Shown here: positions 6,066 through 13,817 of the stretch, piece after piece
Position numbering within the stretch: position 1 is the first letter of the stretch
How the letters are laid out: each line of letters opens with the position of its first letter
NCBI GenBank assembly: GCA_963592205.1
Contig: CAVAVU010000109.1
Coordinates: forward strand, 1-14,704
Source of the DNA: Claveliimonas sp963592205
GTDB taxonomy: Bacteria > Bacillota > Clostridia > Lachnospirales > Lachnospiraceae
DNA length: 14,704 nt
Direction: 5' to 3'
Made by a program: the position numbers and the translations under genes
The notes under the pieces: model-generated
What the model was told of the DNA's origin: nothing
What the model saw: the letters and a program-made list of their open reading frames with translations, nothing else
Database searches by the model: none

Positions 6066-6172
6066 TCATGAAATAGTGAAGTAGTGAGGAAGATTCGCTC
6101 ATGAAATAGTGACAAGTATGCAAAAATTCACTCATGAAATGGTGGTGAGCGTGCAAAAGTCGCTCATGAAAT
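6066..6172. repeat. Four degenerate tandem repeats of 32-33 bp
   Basis: TCATGAAAT recurs at 6066, 6099, 6132 and 6164, a period of 33, 33 and 32 bp. Units two and three also share ATGCAAAAATTC / GTGCAAAAGTCG. Short inverted repeats span the unit junctions, for example TGAGC...GCTCA before unit four, AGTG...CACT before unit three and TGAG...CTCA before unit two. The repeats fill the gap between the DUF1294 gene and the promoter of the ATPase gene. They have no coding potential and no CRISPR-like alternation. Confidence 0.6.
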
Positions 6173-6182
6173 TGTTGTGGCA

Positions 6183-6211
6183 TTGAATAAACCGCGTATT
6201 TATGGTAAAAT
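6183..6211 (+). promoter_or_regulatory. Probable promoter of the ATPase-topB operon
   Basis: TTGAAT at 6183-6188 and TAAAAT at 6206-6211 are separated by 17 bp, 41 nt before the ATPase start codon and directly after the tandem repeats. Confidence 0.55.
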
Positions 6212-6252
6212 CTAAGGGAATAAGAGAAGTTGAGGAAAGCAGGTGAATAATT

Positions 6253-7584
6253 ATGTATTTGAAGCGGAAAATAGATCAGTATTTACAAGATTGGAAAGCG
6301 GGAGAGAACCGTAAGCCATTAATTGTGAAAGGTGCCAGACAGATTGGAAAAACGGAATCTATTCGTGAATTTGCAAGAGAGAACTATTCATCGTTTATTG
6401 AAATCAATTTTGTAGAAGAACCTAAATACAAGACGATTACAGAAGAAGGATATGCGGCTGCAGACATTATTAAAAACATATCGAGAATTGATCCGGGAAA
6501 GAAATTCATACCGCAGGATACATTGATTTTATTTGATGAACTTCAGGAATTTCCGGAAATAGCAACATCTTTAAAATTTTTCTGTCAGGATGGCCGGTTT
6601 GATGTTATATGCAGTGGATCGCTGTTGGGCATTTCGTATCAAAGAATCGAAAGTAACAGTGTTGGATATAAAAATGATTATCTGATGCATTCGATGGATT
6701 TTGAAGAGTTCTTATGGGCAAAAGGATATTCTGAAGAAGTTATAGACGAGATGCTGGAACACATGGTACAGGGAACGCCGTTTCCTGAGGGACAGTTGAA
6801 TGTATATCAGAATTTATTTTTAGATTATTGTATTCTCGGTGGTCTGCCTGGTGTTGTAAAAGAGTATATACAGACGGATACATTTGAAGGTACCCTGCAG
6901 ATTCAGAGACAACTGTTGGAGGATTATAAAGAGGACATTCGAAAGTATGCAGAGGGCGTCGACCAGACACGGATATTGAATGTATTTAATCATATTCCGA
7001 TTCAGTTAGCGAAAGATAATAAGAAGTTTCAGATATCGAAAGTGGCAAAAGGAGCACGATTTAAAGATTATCGTGGATGTATTGAATGGTTAAAGGATGC
7101 CGGACTGGTAAATATATGCTATTGTCTGCAGTTTCCGGAATTACCATTACGCGGTAATTACGATGAAGAAAAATATAAATTGTATTATTTTGATACAGGA
7201 ATGCTGGTTGCGATGCTGGACGAAGAGGCACAAGAAGATCTTCGCGCCAATAAAAATATGAATGTATATAAAGGTGCATTATATGAGAATATTGTGGCAG
7301 AAGCGTTGGTTAAAAGTGGATATGAGTTATATTATTACAAAAAAGAGAATGCGACGTTAGAAGAAGATTTTTTTGTCAGAAGTATGGATCAATTAATTCC
7401 GGTAGAGGTCAAATCTACAAATGGAAGATCTAAGTCGCTGCGTACGTTGGTAGATCGTGATAAATATCCGGATATTACATTTGGTATAAAATTGGTAAAA
7501 GGTAATATCGGAATTGAAAACGGTATTCATACATTTCCGTATTTTTGCGCCTTTTTGATCAAACGATATATAAAGAGTCTCTAG
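6253..7584 (+). CDS. AAA-type ATPase with a C-terminal DUF4143 / nuclease-like domain
   Basis: This 443-aa protein belongs to the AAA_14 + DUF4143 family, common as accessory genes in bacteria and archaea. The Walker A motif GARQIGKT is at 27-34, Walker B LILFDE at 91-96, and a sensor-like CSGSLLG at 120-126. A winged-helix-like middle follows (about 210-290, with ISKVAKGARFKDYRGCIEWLKDAGLV). The C-terminal part resembles a PD-(D/E)XK fold: YENIVAEAL (344-352), ED (371-372) and PVEVKS (383-388) give the D...EXK pattern of such nucleases. Whether it cuts DNA is not established. The start has a modest AGGTG site at 6241-6245. Codon use looks more AT-rich (ATA, TTA, TAT) than in glgB, hinting at horizontal origin. 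Its stop codon overlaps the ribosome site of topB, so the two are co-translated. Confidence 0.85.
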   Translation: MYLKRKIDQYLQDWKAGENRKPLIVKGARQIGKTESIREFARENYSSFIEINFVEEPKYKTITEEGYAAADIIKNISRIDPGKKFIPQDTLILFDELQEFPEIATSLKFFCQDGRFDVICSGSLLGISYQRIESNSVGYKNDYLMHSMDFEEFLWAKGYSEEVIDEMLEHMVQGTPFPEGQLNVYQNLFLDYCILGGLPGVVKEYIQTDTFEGTLQIQRQLLEDYKEDIRKYAEGVDQTRILNVFNHIPIQLAKDNKKFQISKVAKGARFKDYRGCIEWLKDAGLVNICYCLQFPELPLRGNYDEEKYKLYYFDTGMLVAMLDEEAQEDLRANKNMNVYKGALYENIVAEALVKSGYELYYYKKENATLEEDFFVRSMDQLIPVEVKSTNGRSKSLRTLVDRDKYPDITFGIKLVKGNIGIENGIHTFPYFCAFLIKRYIKSL

Positions 7585-7588
7585 GAGG
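7583..7588 (+). promoter_or_regulatory. topB Shine-Dalgarno overlapping the ATPase stop codon
   Basis: AGGAGG at 7583-7588 shares two bases with the TAG stop (7582-7584) of the ATPase gene and lies 6 nt before the topB ATG. This arrangement indicates translational coupling and fixes the start at 7595. Confidence 0.8.
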
Positions 7589-7594
7589 ATATCT

Positions 7595-9826
7595 ATGAAA
7601 TCACTTGTTTTAGCGGAAAAACCTTCCGTTGCCCGTGATATTGCGCGGGTGTTGAAATGTAATAAGAACATTCCGGGTGCTATCGAAGGCAGCAAGTATA
7701 TTGTGACCTGGGCACTGGGGCATCTGGTGACGCTGGCTGATCCGGAGGAATATGATAAGAAATTCAAAGAATGGAATATGTCATATTTGCCGATGATGCC
7801 GGAAAAATGGGAACTGGTTGTGATACGTCAGACGGCAAAGCAGTATCGCAATGTAAAGACACAGCTGTTTCGGAAAGATGTATCGGAGATTATTATTGCA
7901 ACAGATGCCGGACGGGAAGGCGAGCTGGTTGCAAGATGGATTCTGGATAAATCCGGATGCCGCAAGCCGATTAAGAGATTGTGGATATCATCGGTAACGG
8001 ATAAGGCAATCCGGGAAGGATTTGATCATCTGAAGGATGGCAGACAGTACAATGCGCTGTATCATGCGGCAAAGAGCCGTGCGGAGGCAGACTGGCTGGT
8101 GGGAATCAATGCGACCCGTGCACTGACCTGTAAGTATAATGCACAGTTGTCCTGTGGTCGTGTACAGACACCGACACTGGCAATGATTGCACGCAGAGAA
8201 GAGGAAATCCGCGCATTTAAGCCAGAGGATTATTATGGCTTGCAGTGTGTGGCGGGAGGCGTGAAATGGACCTGGCAGAATGCGAAGACCGGAAGCCTGA
8301 GATCATTTAAGAAAGAAGTAATTGATCAGGTAGAAAAGAATATTAAGGGTCAGAAACTGGTTATTACAGATGTCCAGAAATCGGCGAAGAAGAAGCCGTC
8401 TCCGGGTCTTTATGATCTTACAGAATTGCAGAGAGATGCCAATAAGCGGTATGGATTCTCGGCAAAGGAGACACTTAATATCATGCAGCGTCTGTATGAG
8501 CATCATAAGGTGCTGACTTATCCGAGAACCGATTCGAGATATATCGGAACGGATATCGTGCCGACGATCAAAGAACGGTTAAAGGCATGTAATATCGGAC
8601 CGTATAAAGCATATATTCCGGCACTTTTGAAGGCACCAATCCATACCAGCAAGGCATTTGTGGATGACAAGAAGGTCAGCGACCACCATGCGATCATTCC
8701 GACAGAAGAATATGTCCAATTAGATCATATGAGCAATGAAGAACGGAAGATTTACGATCTGGTAGTCCGCCGCTTTATCAGTGTGCTGTATCCGGCATAT
8801 GAATATGAGCAGACGACAATGAAAGCTGCAGTGAATACATCTGCGAAAATATCTGCAAAGCCATCTGCGGCTACCGCAGTATTTGGGGCAAAAGGGCAGA
8901 TTGTACTAAAAGAAGGTTGGAAAACAGTCTATGAAAATATGTCTCTGGATGAGGAAGAAGACGATAAAAACGGGGATCAGCTGAGATTATCAGGCCAGCA
9001 GCTTCCGGCACTGAAAAAGGGTCAGGAAGCCACTATTTCCCAAATTATGCGGTCGCAGGGAAAGACCAAACCGCCGGCAAGATTTACAGAGGCGGCGCTG
9101 CTAAGTGCGATGGAGAATCCGGTCCGCTATATGGAGTCTGATAACGCCAAAGAGCGGAAAACTCTTGGCGAAACGGGCGGCCTTGGAACGGTAGCAACCA
9201 GAGCGGATATTATCGAAAAATTATTTCATACATTTCTGATAGAAAAGAATGGAAATGAGATACGGATCACTTCGAAAGGAAAACAGCTTTTGGAATTAGT
9301 GCCGGAAGACCTGAAGAAACCGGAGCTGACAGCCAGATGGGAAATGCAGCTGTCGGACATTGCCGCCGGAAAGGGGAAAGAACAGACATTTCTGCATGAG
9401 ATCGAAGGGTATACCAAAGAATTGATTCAGGAGATTAAACAGGATGACGGAACATTCCGCCACGATAATCTGACGAACAGCAAATGTCCGCGATGCGGTA
9501 AACGGATGCTGGCAGTAAAAGGTAAGAATGCGAGACTTCTGGTGTGTCAGGACAGAGAGTGCGGTTATAAGGAAACGATAGCAAGAACCAGCAATGCGAG
9601 ATGTCCAAACTGCCATAAGAAAATGGAACTGATCAAGAAAGGTGATACAGAGACATTTGTATGCGCGTGCGGCTATAAGGAAAAGCTGGAAGCTTTTAAG
9701 GCGAGAAGAGCCAGGGAAGGGGCAGGCGTGTCTAAGAAGGACGTGCAGAAGTATCTGAAGAAACAGAAAGATGAACCGGTGAATAATGCATTTGCACAGG
9801 CGCTGGCGGGGATTAAATTAGATTGA
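7595..9826 (+). CDS. topB: DNA topoisomerase III (type IA)
   Basis: This enzyme relaxes and decatenates DNA by passing one strand through a transient single-strand break. The 743-aa protein starts with a TOPRIM domain (EKPS at 8-11; acidic metal site in ATDAGREGE at 102-110). It continues with the type IA core SRAEADWLVGINATRALT (161-178) and SCGRVQTPTLAMI (186-198), and the catalytic Tyr is at about 309 in LTYPRTDSRYI. The C-terminus carries two zinc-ribbon-like modules: Cys631, Cys634, Cys651 and Cys656, then Cys670, Cys673, Cys690 and Cys692. All key residues are intact. The length fits chromosomal Firmicutes TopB, and it is distinct from TopA because of the EKPS start and the overall pattern. 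It is the second gene of an operon with the DUF4143 ATPase and is followed by a terminator. Confidence 0.95.
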   Translation: MKSLVLAEKPSVARDIARVLKCNKNIPGAIEGSKYIVTWALGHLVTLADPEEYDKKFKEWNMSYLPMMPEKWELVVIRQTAKQYRNVKTQLFRKDVSEIIIATDAGREGELVARWILDKSGCRKPIKRLWISSVTDKAIREGFDHLKDGRQYNALYHAAKSRAEADWLVGINATRALTCKYNAQLSCGRVQTPTLAMIARREEEIRAFKPEDYYGLQCVAGGVKWTWQNAKTGSLRSFKKEVIDQVEKNIKGQKLVITDVQKSAKKKPSPGLYDLTELQRDANKRYGFSAKETLNIMQRLYEHHKVLTYPRTDSRYIGTDIVPTIKERLKACNIGPYKAYIPALLKAPIHTSKAFVDDKKVSDHHAIIPTEEYVQLDHMSNEERKIYDLVVRRFISVLYPAYEYEQTTMKAAVNTSAKISAKPSAATAVFGAKGQIVLKEGWKTVYENMSLDEEEDDKNGDQLRLSGQQLPALKKGQEATISQIMRSQGKTKPPARFTEAALLSAMENPVRYMESDNAKERKTLGETGGLGTVATRADIIEKLFHTFLIEKNGNEIRITSKGKQLLELVPEDLKKPELTARWEMQLSDIAAGKGKEQTFLHEIEGYTKELIQEIKQDDGTFRHDNLTNSKCPRCGKRMLAVKGKNARLLVCQDRECGYKETIARTSNARCPNCHKKMELIKKGDTETFVCACGYKEKLEAFKARRAREGAGVSKKDVQKYLKKQKDEPVNNAFAQALAGIKLD

Positions 9827-9840
9827 TAAAATAATAGTGA

Positions 9841-9877
9841 AAAGTGCGCATACCGAAAGGAAAAACGCACTTTTTTT
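9841..9877 (+). terminator. Terminator after topB
   Basis: AAAGTGCG (9841-9848) pairs with CGCACTTT (9866-9873) across a 17-nt loop. The T run at 9871-9877 follows the GC core. Confidence 0.8.
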
Positions 9878-9903
9878 AGTACAATTTTTTTGCCAGATTG
9901 ACA

Positions 9904-9932
9904 TTGAATTTCACAATCTTTCAGACTATAAT
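9904..9932 (+). promoter_or_regulatory. Promoter of the transporter-kinase operon
   Basis: TTGAAT at 9904-9909 and TATAAT at 9927-9932 are separated by 17 bp. A perfect TTGACA lies directly upstream at 9898-9903, but it is 23 bp from the -10, which is too far for normal use with this box. Confidence 0.7.
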
Positions 9933-9975
9933 ATGCAATTGGTGTAAAAATACGAAAGAAAGAAAGGTAAAGAGT

Positions 9976-11328
9976 ATGGCAGCACAAATTACAGCAGTCC
10001 TGATATTTCTGGTAATGTTTTTACTGATTATCATGGACAAGATTGAACGTCACATTATTACTCTGGGATGTGCAGTGCTTACAATGGTTGTAGTGTTTGG
10101 AATCTGCATGCACAGTATGACAGCATTGACCGAGACATTGAATGTGGCTCAGATATTTACAAGGGGATTTTGGTACACAGCAGGTGAGGCTTCTGAGAGC
10201 TCTGCCGGCATCAACTGGGCAACGATCATATTCGTAGCCGGTATGATGATCATGGTAGAAGGTATGGCAGCAGCAGGATTTTTCAGATGGCTTTGCATGA
10301 CGATCGCAAAAGCGGTAAAATATAAAGTGATACCGATCTTTATTACATTTATGTTTATGTCTGCAATACTGGCAATGTTCATTGACAGTATTACAGTAAT
10401 CCTGTTCCTGGCAGCAGTTACATTGGAACTTTCTGATCTGCTGGATTTTGATCCGGTGCCAATGGTTCTGGCGGAAATCTTCTGTGCGAACCTTGGAGGA
10501 TCGGCTACTATGTGTGGAGATCCGCCGAACATCATCGTCGGAACATCTCTGCAGCTGACATTTGCAGACTTTATTACCAATACAGGTGTATTGGCTGGTA
10601 TTTCACTGATTCTGGTGGTAATCTATTACTACTTCATTTTCCACAAGGAACTTCGCGTAAAGCGTACAGGAAAAGTGGTAACAGAATATCCAGATCCGAA
10701 GTCAGCAATTACCAATAAGACAAGCTTTGCAATCAGTACAGTCATTTTCCTGTGTGCAGTTGTTCTGTTGGTAACACATGCACAGACAGGACTTACGGTA
10801 GCAACCATCGGACTTGGAATTGCGATCGTTACATTGATCACATCCGGTAAAAATGTGGTAAAAGTAATTAAGGGTGTAGATTATAAGACACTGTTATTCT
10901 TCATCGGACTGTTCGTAGTCGTAGGCGGTCTGGAGCAGACCAATGTTCTGAAGCTGATTGCTGAATTTATCGGTAATGTCAGCGGCGGTAACCTGTATGT
11001 AATGGTAGCGATTATCATCTGGATTTCCGCAATCGCAAGTGCATTTGTAGATAATATTCCATTTGCAGCAACTATGGTTCCTGTAATTCAGAGCCTGGCA
11101 GCCCTGAATGGTGTGAATATTTCTACACTGGCATGGGGACTTTCCATGGGTACAGATATCGGAGGAAGTGCAACACCAATCGGAGCATCAGCGAATGTAG
11201 TAGGTATGTCGGTTATCGCAAAAGAAGGTCACATCGTTGGATGGGGCAAATACTGCAAGAGTGCAGTTCCGGCAACAATTATCGTAATGGTGGTTGCAAC
11301 AGTAGGAATCTGGCTCAGATATTGTTAA
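9976..11328 (+). CDS. ArsB/NhaD (SLC13-like) ion transporter permease
   Basis: This is a 450-aa integral membrane protein with about 11 predicted membrane segments. It belongs to the ion-transporter superfamily that includes ArsB, NhaD and the P-protein. It shows the two-fold pseudo-repeat of that fold: NLGGSATMCGDPPNIIVG (172-189) in the first half and IGGSATPIGASANVVG (395-410) in the second. These follow FIDSITVILF (135-144) and FVDNIPFAATMVP (357-369), which should line the substrate site. The substrate could be sodium/proton, an oxyanion such as arsenite, or a dicarboxylate, and the sequence alone does not decide. No arsR or arsenate reductase gene is adjacent, which argues against a classic ars operon. 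The ATG at 9976 has GAAAGG at 9962-9967; an upstream TTG at 9898 coincides with promoter sequence. The kinase-like gene follows after 19 nt. Confidence 0.88.
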   Translation: MAAQITAVLIFLVMFLLIIMDKIERHIITLGCAVLTMVVVFGICMHSMTALTETLNVAQIFTRGFWYTAGEASESSAGINWATIIFVAGMMIMVEGMAAAGFFRWLCMTIAKAVKYKVIPIFITFMFMSAILAMFIDSITVILFLAAVTLELSDLLDFDPVPMVLAEIFCANLGGSATMCGDPPNIIVGTSLQLTFADFITNTGVLAGISLILVVIYYYFIFHKELRVKRTGKVVTEYPDPKSAITNKTSFAISTVIFLCAVVLLVTHAQTGLTVATIGLGIAIVTLITSGKNVVKVIKGVDYKTLLFFIGLFVVVGGLEQTNVLKLIAEFIGNVSGGNLYVMVAIIIWISAIASAFVDNIPFAATMVPVIQSLAALNGVNISTLAWGLSMGTDIGGSATPIGASANVVGMSVIAKEGHIVGWGKYCKSAVPATIIVMVVATVGIWLRYC

Positions 11329-11347
11329 TGGAAAGGAATGTGATAGT

Positions 11348-11950
11348 ATGGAACAGAAAAAACAGCTGATTATTTCCATTGGACGTGAGTATGGAAGCGG
11401 CGGACATATGATAGCAGAGGAACTGGCGAAGCGGTTCGGACTGACATTTTATGATTATCATATGCTTGGCGAGATTGCATTGAATAAGAAAGTGGATGTT
11501 AAGACACTGGAGAGATTCGATGAACTGCCGAAGATTCCGTTCTTCTCAAGAACTGTAAAGGGATACAGCAACTCTCCTCAGGAAAATATTGCGAACCTGC
11601 AGTTTGATTTCCTGAGAAAGAAAGCAGCAGAGGGAGAGTCATTTGTCATCGTTGGACGATGTGCAGAGACGATTCTGAAGGATAATCCGGGACTGATCAG
11701 TTTCTTCGTACTGGGCGATATGAAAGATAAGATTGAACGTACCATGAAACGTGAAAATGTATCCAGCATGGAGGCTGAAGAGCTGATCGCTCGTCATGAC
11801 CGCAAGCGTAAAACTTACCACAACCACTACTGCAAGAATAAATGGGGTGACTCAAGAGGATATGAGTTCAGCATTAACAGCAGCAGACTGGGAATTGATG
11901 GTACCGTCGATATTATGGAAGAATATATTAAGAAAAGAATTGCTGAGTAA
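11348..11950 (+). CDS. Cytidylate kinase-like family protein
   Basis: This 200-aa P-loop protein resembles the cytidylate-kinase-like family often found in Clostridia, not the canonical Cmk. It begins LIISIGREYGSGGHMIAEELAKRFG (7-31), with a P-loop variant GREYGSGG (12-19) that lacks the usual GKS/T. It also has FYDYHMLGEIA (34-44), FVIVGRCAETIL near the middle, and a lid-like RHDRKRKTYHNHYCKNKWGDS region (about 149-169). Proteins of this family are often stand-alone or fused to transporters and their true substrate is uncertain. An AAAGGAA site at 11332-11338 precedes the start at slightly long spacing. It lies 19 nt after the transporter and is followed by a strong terminator, so the two form one operon, suggesting a shared role. 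Confidence 0.85.
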   Translation: MEQKKQLIISIGREYGSGGHMIAEELAKRFGLTFYDYHMLGEIALNKKVDVKTLERFDELPKIPFFSRTVKGYSNSPQENIANLQFDFLRKKAAEGESFVIVGRCAETILKDNPGLISFFVLGDMKDKIERTMKRENVSSMEAEELIARHDRKRKTYHNHYCKNKWGDSRGYEFSINSSRLGIDGTVDIMEEYIKKRIAE

Positions 11951-11968
11951 AAACACTGGAATTCCAGT

Positions 11969-12010
11969 AACAGCAGTGCTAGAGTAAAAACTTTAGCACT
12001 GCTGTTTTTT
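11969..12010 (+). terminator. Terminator of the transporter-kinase operon
   Basis: CAGCAGTGCTA (11971-11981) pairs perfectly with 11994-12004 and is followed by TTTTTT at 12005-12010. A 14-bp perfect palindrome (ACTGGAATTCCAGT, 11955-11968) lies immediately upstream. Confidence 0.9.
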
Positions 12011-12083
12011 CGTATTCGGCGATACGCATTTTAACCGATAAAAGTCTGGAATTTACCCTGCGGTGAAAAGAATATGATTGTGT

Positions 12084-12503
12084 TCAATCGGCCTGTGGCA
12101 TCTGTGACTTATTTGAAAACAGTTTAATTAATGCACCGATGATTGCGATCAGTGCACCGATTCTGCCCCAGAACGCAGTCTTGTGACACATCATTTCAGC
12201 TTTAGGACAAATGCCAATGCCGATGGATGGATTACTTAGAAGCAGGATCAGAATGGAAGTGATGATAATGATTATTGGAAGCTTAAAGTCCTGTTGTTTG
12301 AAAAAAAGTAAAATAGCTTCTGCGAGCAGAAGCAGACCGAACAGAAAAAGAGTAATTCCATAATAATGACATCTCATCATACATTCTCCACCGTTTTCAA
12401 GTTTTAGTGTACCAGAACAAACGGGAGCAAAAAACTTATCGGCAGTGAGGATCAAAAGTGCTGCCAGAACGGTAAGGCTGCTAGATAATTTCTGTGAATT
12501 CAT
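12084..12503 (-). CDS. DUF4418-family membrane protein
   Basis: This 139-aa protein has four likely membrane segments. It fits DUF4418, a small Clostridia family of unknown function. Two similar cysteine motifs stand out: APVC followed by GGECMMRCHYYG between helices one and two, and IGICPKAEMMCHKTAFW between helices three and four. Both contain a Met-x-Cys-His or Met-Cys-His core, suggesting paired thiol or metal sites on one face, which is inference. The start at 12503 was chosen because GGAG (CTCC at 12510-12513 on +) lies 6 nt before it. An in-frame ATG at 12515 has no ribosome site. The gene is divergent from the ABC transporter pair, sharing a 296-bp intergenic region. A weak hairpin (GATTG/CAATC, 12076-12089) overlaps the stop and precedes ATATTCTTTT on the - strand, possibly a terminator. 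Confidence 0.8.
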   Translation of the reverse strand: MNSQKLSSSLTVLAALLILTADKFFAPVCSGTLKLENGGECMMRCHYYGITLFLFGLLLLAEAILLFFKQQDFKLPIIIIITSILILLLSNPSIGIGICPKAEMMCHKTAFWGRIGALIAIIGALIKLFSNKSQMPQAD

Positions 12504-12697
12504 ATAAATCTCCATTCTGCCGCCATGCGACGGCGTAAATTAAATGTAATAGAATAATTACTATCATTTCCGAAAATGGTATTGAAATATAACAATTCGG
12601 GAATTCAAGCAAATTTCTTTGTTAAGTATAACATACGTAAGTAATAATAAATGATTATTTATAAATTTTATCTATAGAAAATCATGATAAATCAATT

Positions 12698-12727
12698 CAT
12701 ATATTAAAAATATCGATTTGATATATG
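12698..12727. promoter_or_regulatory. Inverted repeat overlapping the ABC promoter -35
   Basis: CATATAT (12698-12704) and ATATATG (12721-12727) form a 7-bp inverted repeat with a 16-bp spacer containing ATCGAT. The right arm overlaps the -35 hexamer, a typical place for a repressor site. Arms made almost only of A and T make chance symmetry a real possibility. Confidence 0.35.
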
Positions 12728-12746
12728 TAAAAGGCACTGATAAAAT
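12718..12746 (+). promoter_or_regulatory. Probable promoter of the ABC transporter genes
   Basis: TTGATA at 12718-12723 and TAAAAT at 12741-12746 are separated by 17 bp, 53 nt before the permease start. Confidence 0.6.
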
Positions 12747-12799
12747 TAAAAACAGTTAAGGTTATAGAAGTTTGTAATGACAAAGGAGTCAACAGAGTA

Positions 12800-13816
12800 A
12801 TGGAGAATGAGAGAAAACTGACCCGAGAAGAATTGGCAGAGATGGAAAGTGCTCCAAAGACGAAAGTGCAGAGAATTATGGACGTAGTTATCTGTTTTTG
12901 TCCATATTTGGTAGCAGCTGTCATGTTTTTTGTTTATTATCAGGTACCGGATGCGGTGCTGAATAATCGTCCACATACGTTTACGATAGTTGTCTGTTTC
13001 TTTTTGGTTTTGTATCTGATTATGCTGATCAGAGGACTGCTGAGTAAGAGCTATTTTGGAAAAGTGCGTTATAAGGCACCTCTTTATTCAGTGATTATTC
13101 TTATAATCATGTTATATGATGTTCTGACACTTAAGACAGCGATCCTCAAACAGCCTTTTTTCCCATGTGTGAATACAGTATTGGTTGCAATGGTAGATGA
13201 CCGCGCACTGTTGTTAAAAAGTACGCTTTATTCGCTCAGATTATTATTTACCGGATATTTCATCGGATCTGTTCTGGGACTTATCACGGGTGTTGCCTGT
13301 GGATACAGTAAAAGAATCAATTACTGGGTATCGCCAATCATAAAAATGCTCGGACCTATTCCGTCAACAACGTGGATTCCGATCATTATGGTACTTGTGA
13401 CATCGCTGTTTAAAGGTAGTGTATTTATCATTGCACTTGGAGTATGGTTTGCACTTACGATTGCTTCTTCTGCAGGAATTCAGGGTGTGGACAAATCATA
13501 TCTTGAAGCTGCCAGAACCTTGGGGGCAAAAGGACATCAGCTGGTTTTCAGAGTGGCGATTCCTCATGCGATGCCGAATATTTTACAGGGTATGACGCAG
13601 GGAATGAGTTCAGCGTGTACAGCACTCTTGGTTGCTGAAATGATGGGAGCGAAAGCCGGACTTGGATGGTATATCCAGTGGCAGAAATCGTGGGCAATTT
13701 ATTCTAAGATGTATGCAGCGATTGTATTAATATGTCTTATTTTCACAGCGGTTACTTTTATATTAAATCTGATCAAAAAAATATTACTTCGCTGGCAGGA
13801 AGGAGTTGTGAAATAA
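12800..13816 (+). CDS. ABC transporter permease, NitT/TauT (SsuC-like) family, with extra N-terminal helices
   Basis: This 338-aa inner-membrane subunit belongs to the group that imports nitrate, taurine, alkanesulfonates, thiamine precursors and similar small molecules. The transporter core starts near residue 135 (STLYSLRLLFTGYFIGSVLGLITGV). It contains the LGPIPSTTWIPIIMVL segment (184-199) and the coupling EAA loop EAARTLGAKGHQLVFRVAIPHAMPNILQG (236-264), which contacts the ATPase. The family is usually about 250-280 aa. The first 115 residues here add three probable membrane segments (26-48, 60-78 and 94-112) after a charged N-terminus, so this is an extended form. AAGGAG at 12783-12788 supports the start with an 11-nt gap. 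The stop lies one base before the ATPase start. The substrate cannot be told from sequence. No binding-protein gene is seen inside the window. Confidence 0.88.
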   Translation: MENERKLTREELAEMESAPKTKVQRIMDVVICFCPYLVAAVMFFVYYQVPDAVLNNRPHTFTIVVCFFLVLYLIMLIRGLLSKSYFGKVRYKAPLYSVIILIIMLYDVLTLKTAILKQPFFPCVNTVLVAMVDDRALLLKSTLYSLRLLFTGYFIGSVLGLITGVACGYSKRINYWVSPIIKMLGPIPSTTWIPIIMVLVTSLFKGSVFIIALGVWFALTIASSAGIQGVDKSYLEAARTLGAKGHQLVFRVAIPHAMPNILQGMTQGMSSACTALLVAEMMGAKAGLGWYIQWQKSWAIYSKMYAAIVLICLIFTAVTFILNLIKKILLRWQEGVVK

Positions 13817-13817
13817 G

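Larger units (their letters stand above)
12504..12799. other. AT-rich divergent intergenic region
   Basis: The 296 bp between the DUF4418 gene (-) and the ABC permease (+) hold the DUF4418 ribosome site, a small CGCC/GGCG inverted repeat near 12520-12536, a long AT-rich tract (about 12600-12720), and the ABC promoter with its inverted repeat, listed separately. I see no ORF with a ribosome site here. Confidence 0.6.

Noticed and set aside
6066..6172. CRISPR array or remnant
   Set aside because: Repeats are short cores in degenerate units, with no alternation of identical repeats and unique spacers, and no cas genes are nearby.
9898..9975. Upstream TTG start for the transporter
   Set aside because: That TTG is part of the promoter region and the added residues would be read through the -10 box. 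The ATG at 9976 has its own ribosome site.
9976..11328. Part of an arsenic resistance operon
   Set aside because: No arsR, arsC or arsA-like gene is adjacent. The partner is a cytidylate-kinase-like gene, so the substrate was left open.
11955..11968. Perfect 14-bp palindrome ACTGGAATTCCAGT as a separate operator
   Set aside because: It lies just after a stop codon and next to the terminator, with no promoter to act on, so chance or terminator-associated sequence is more likely.
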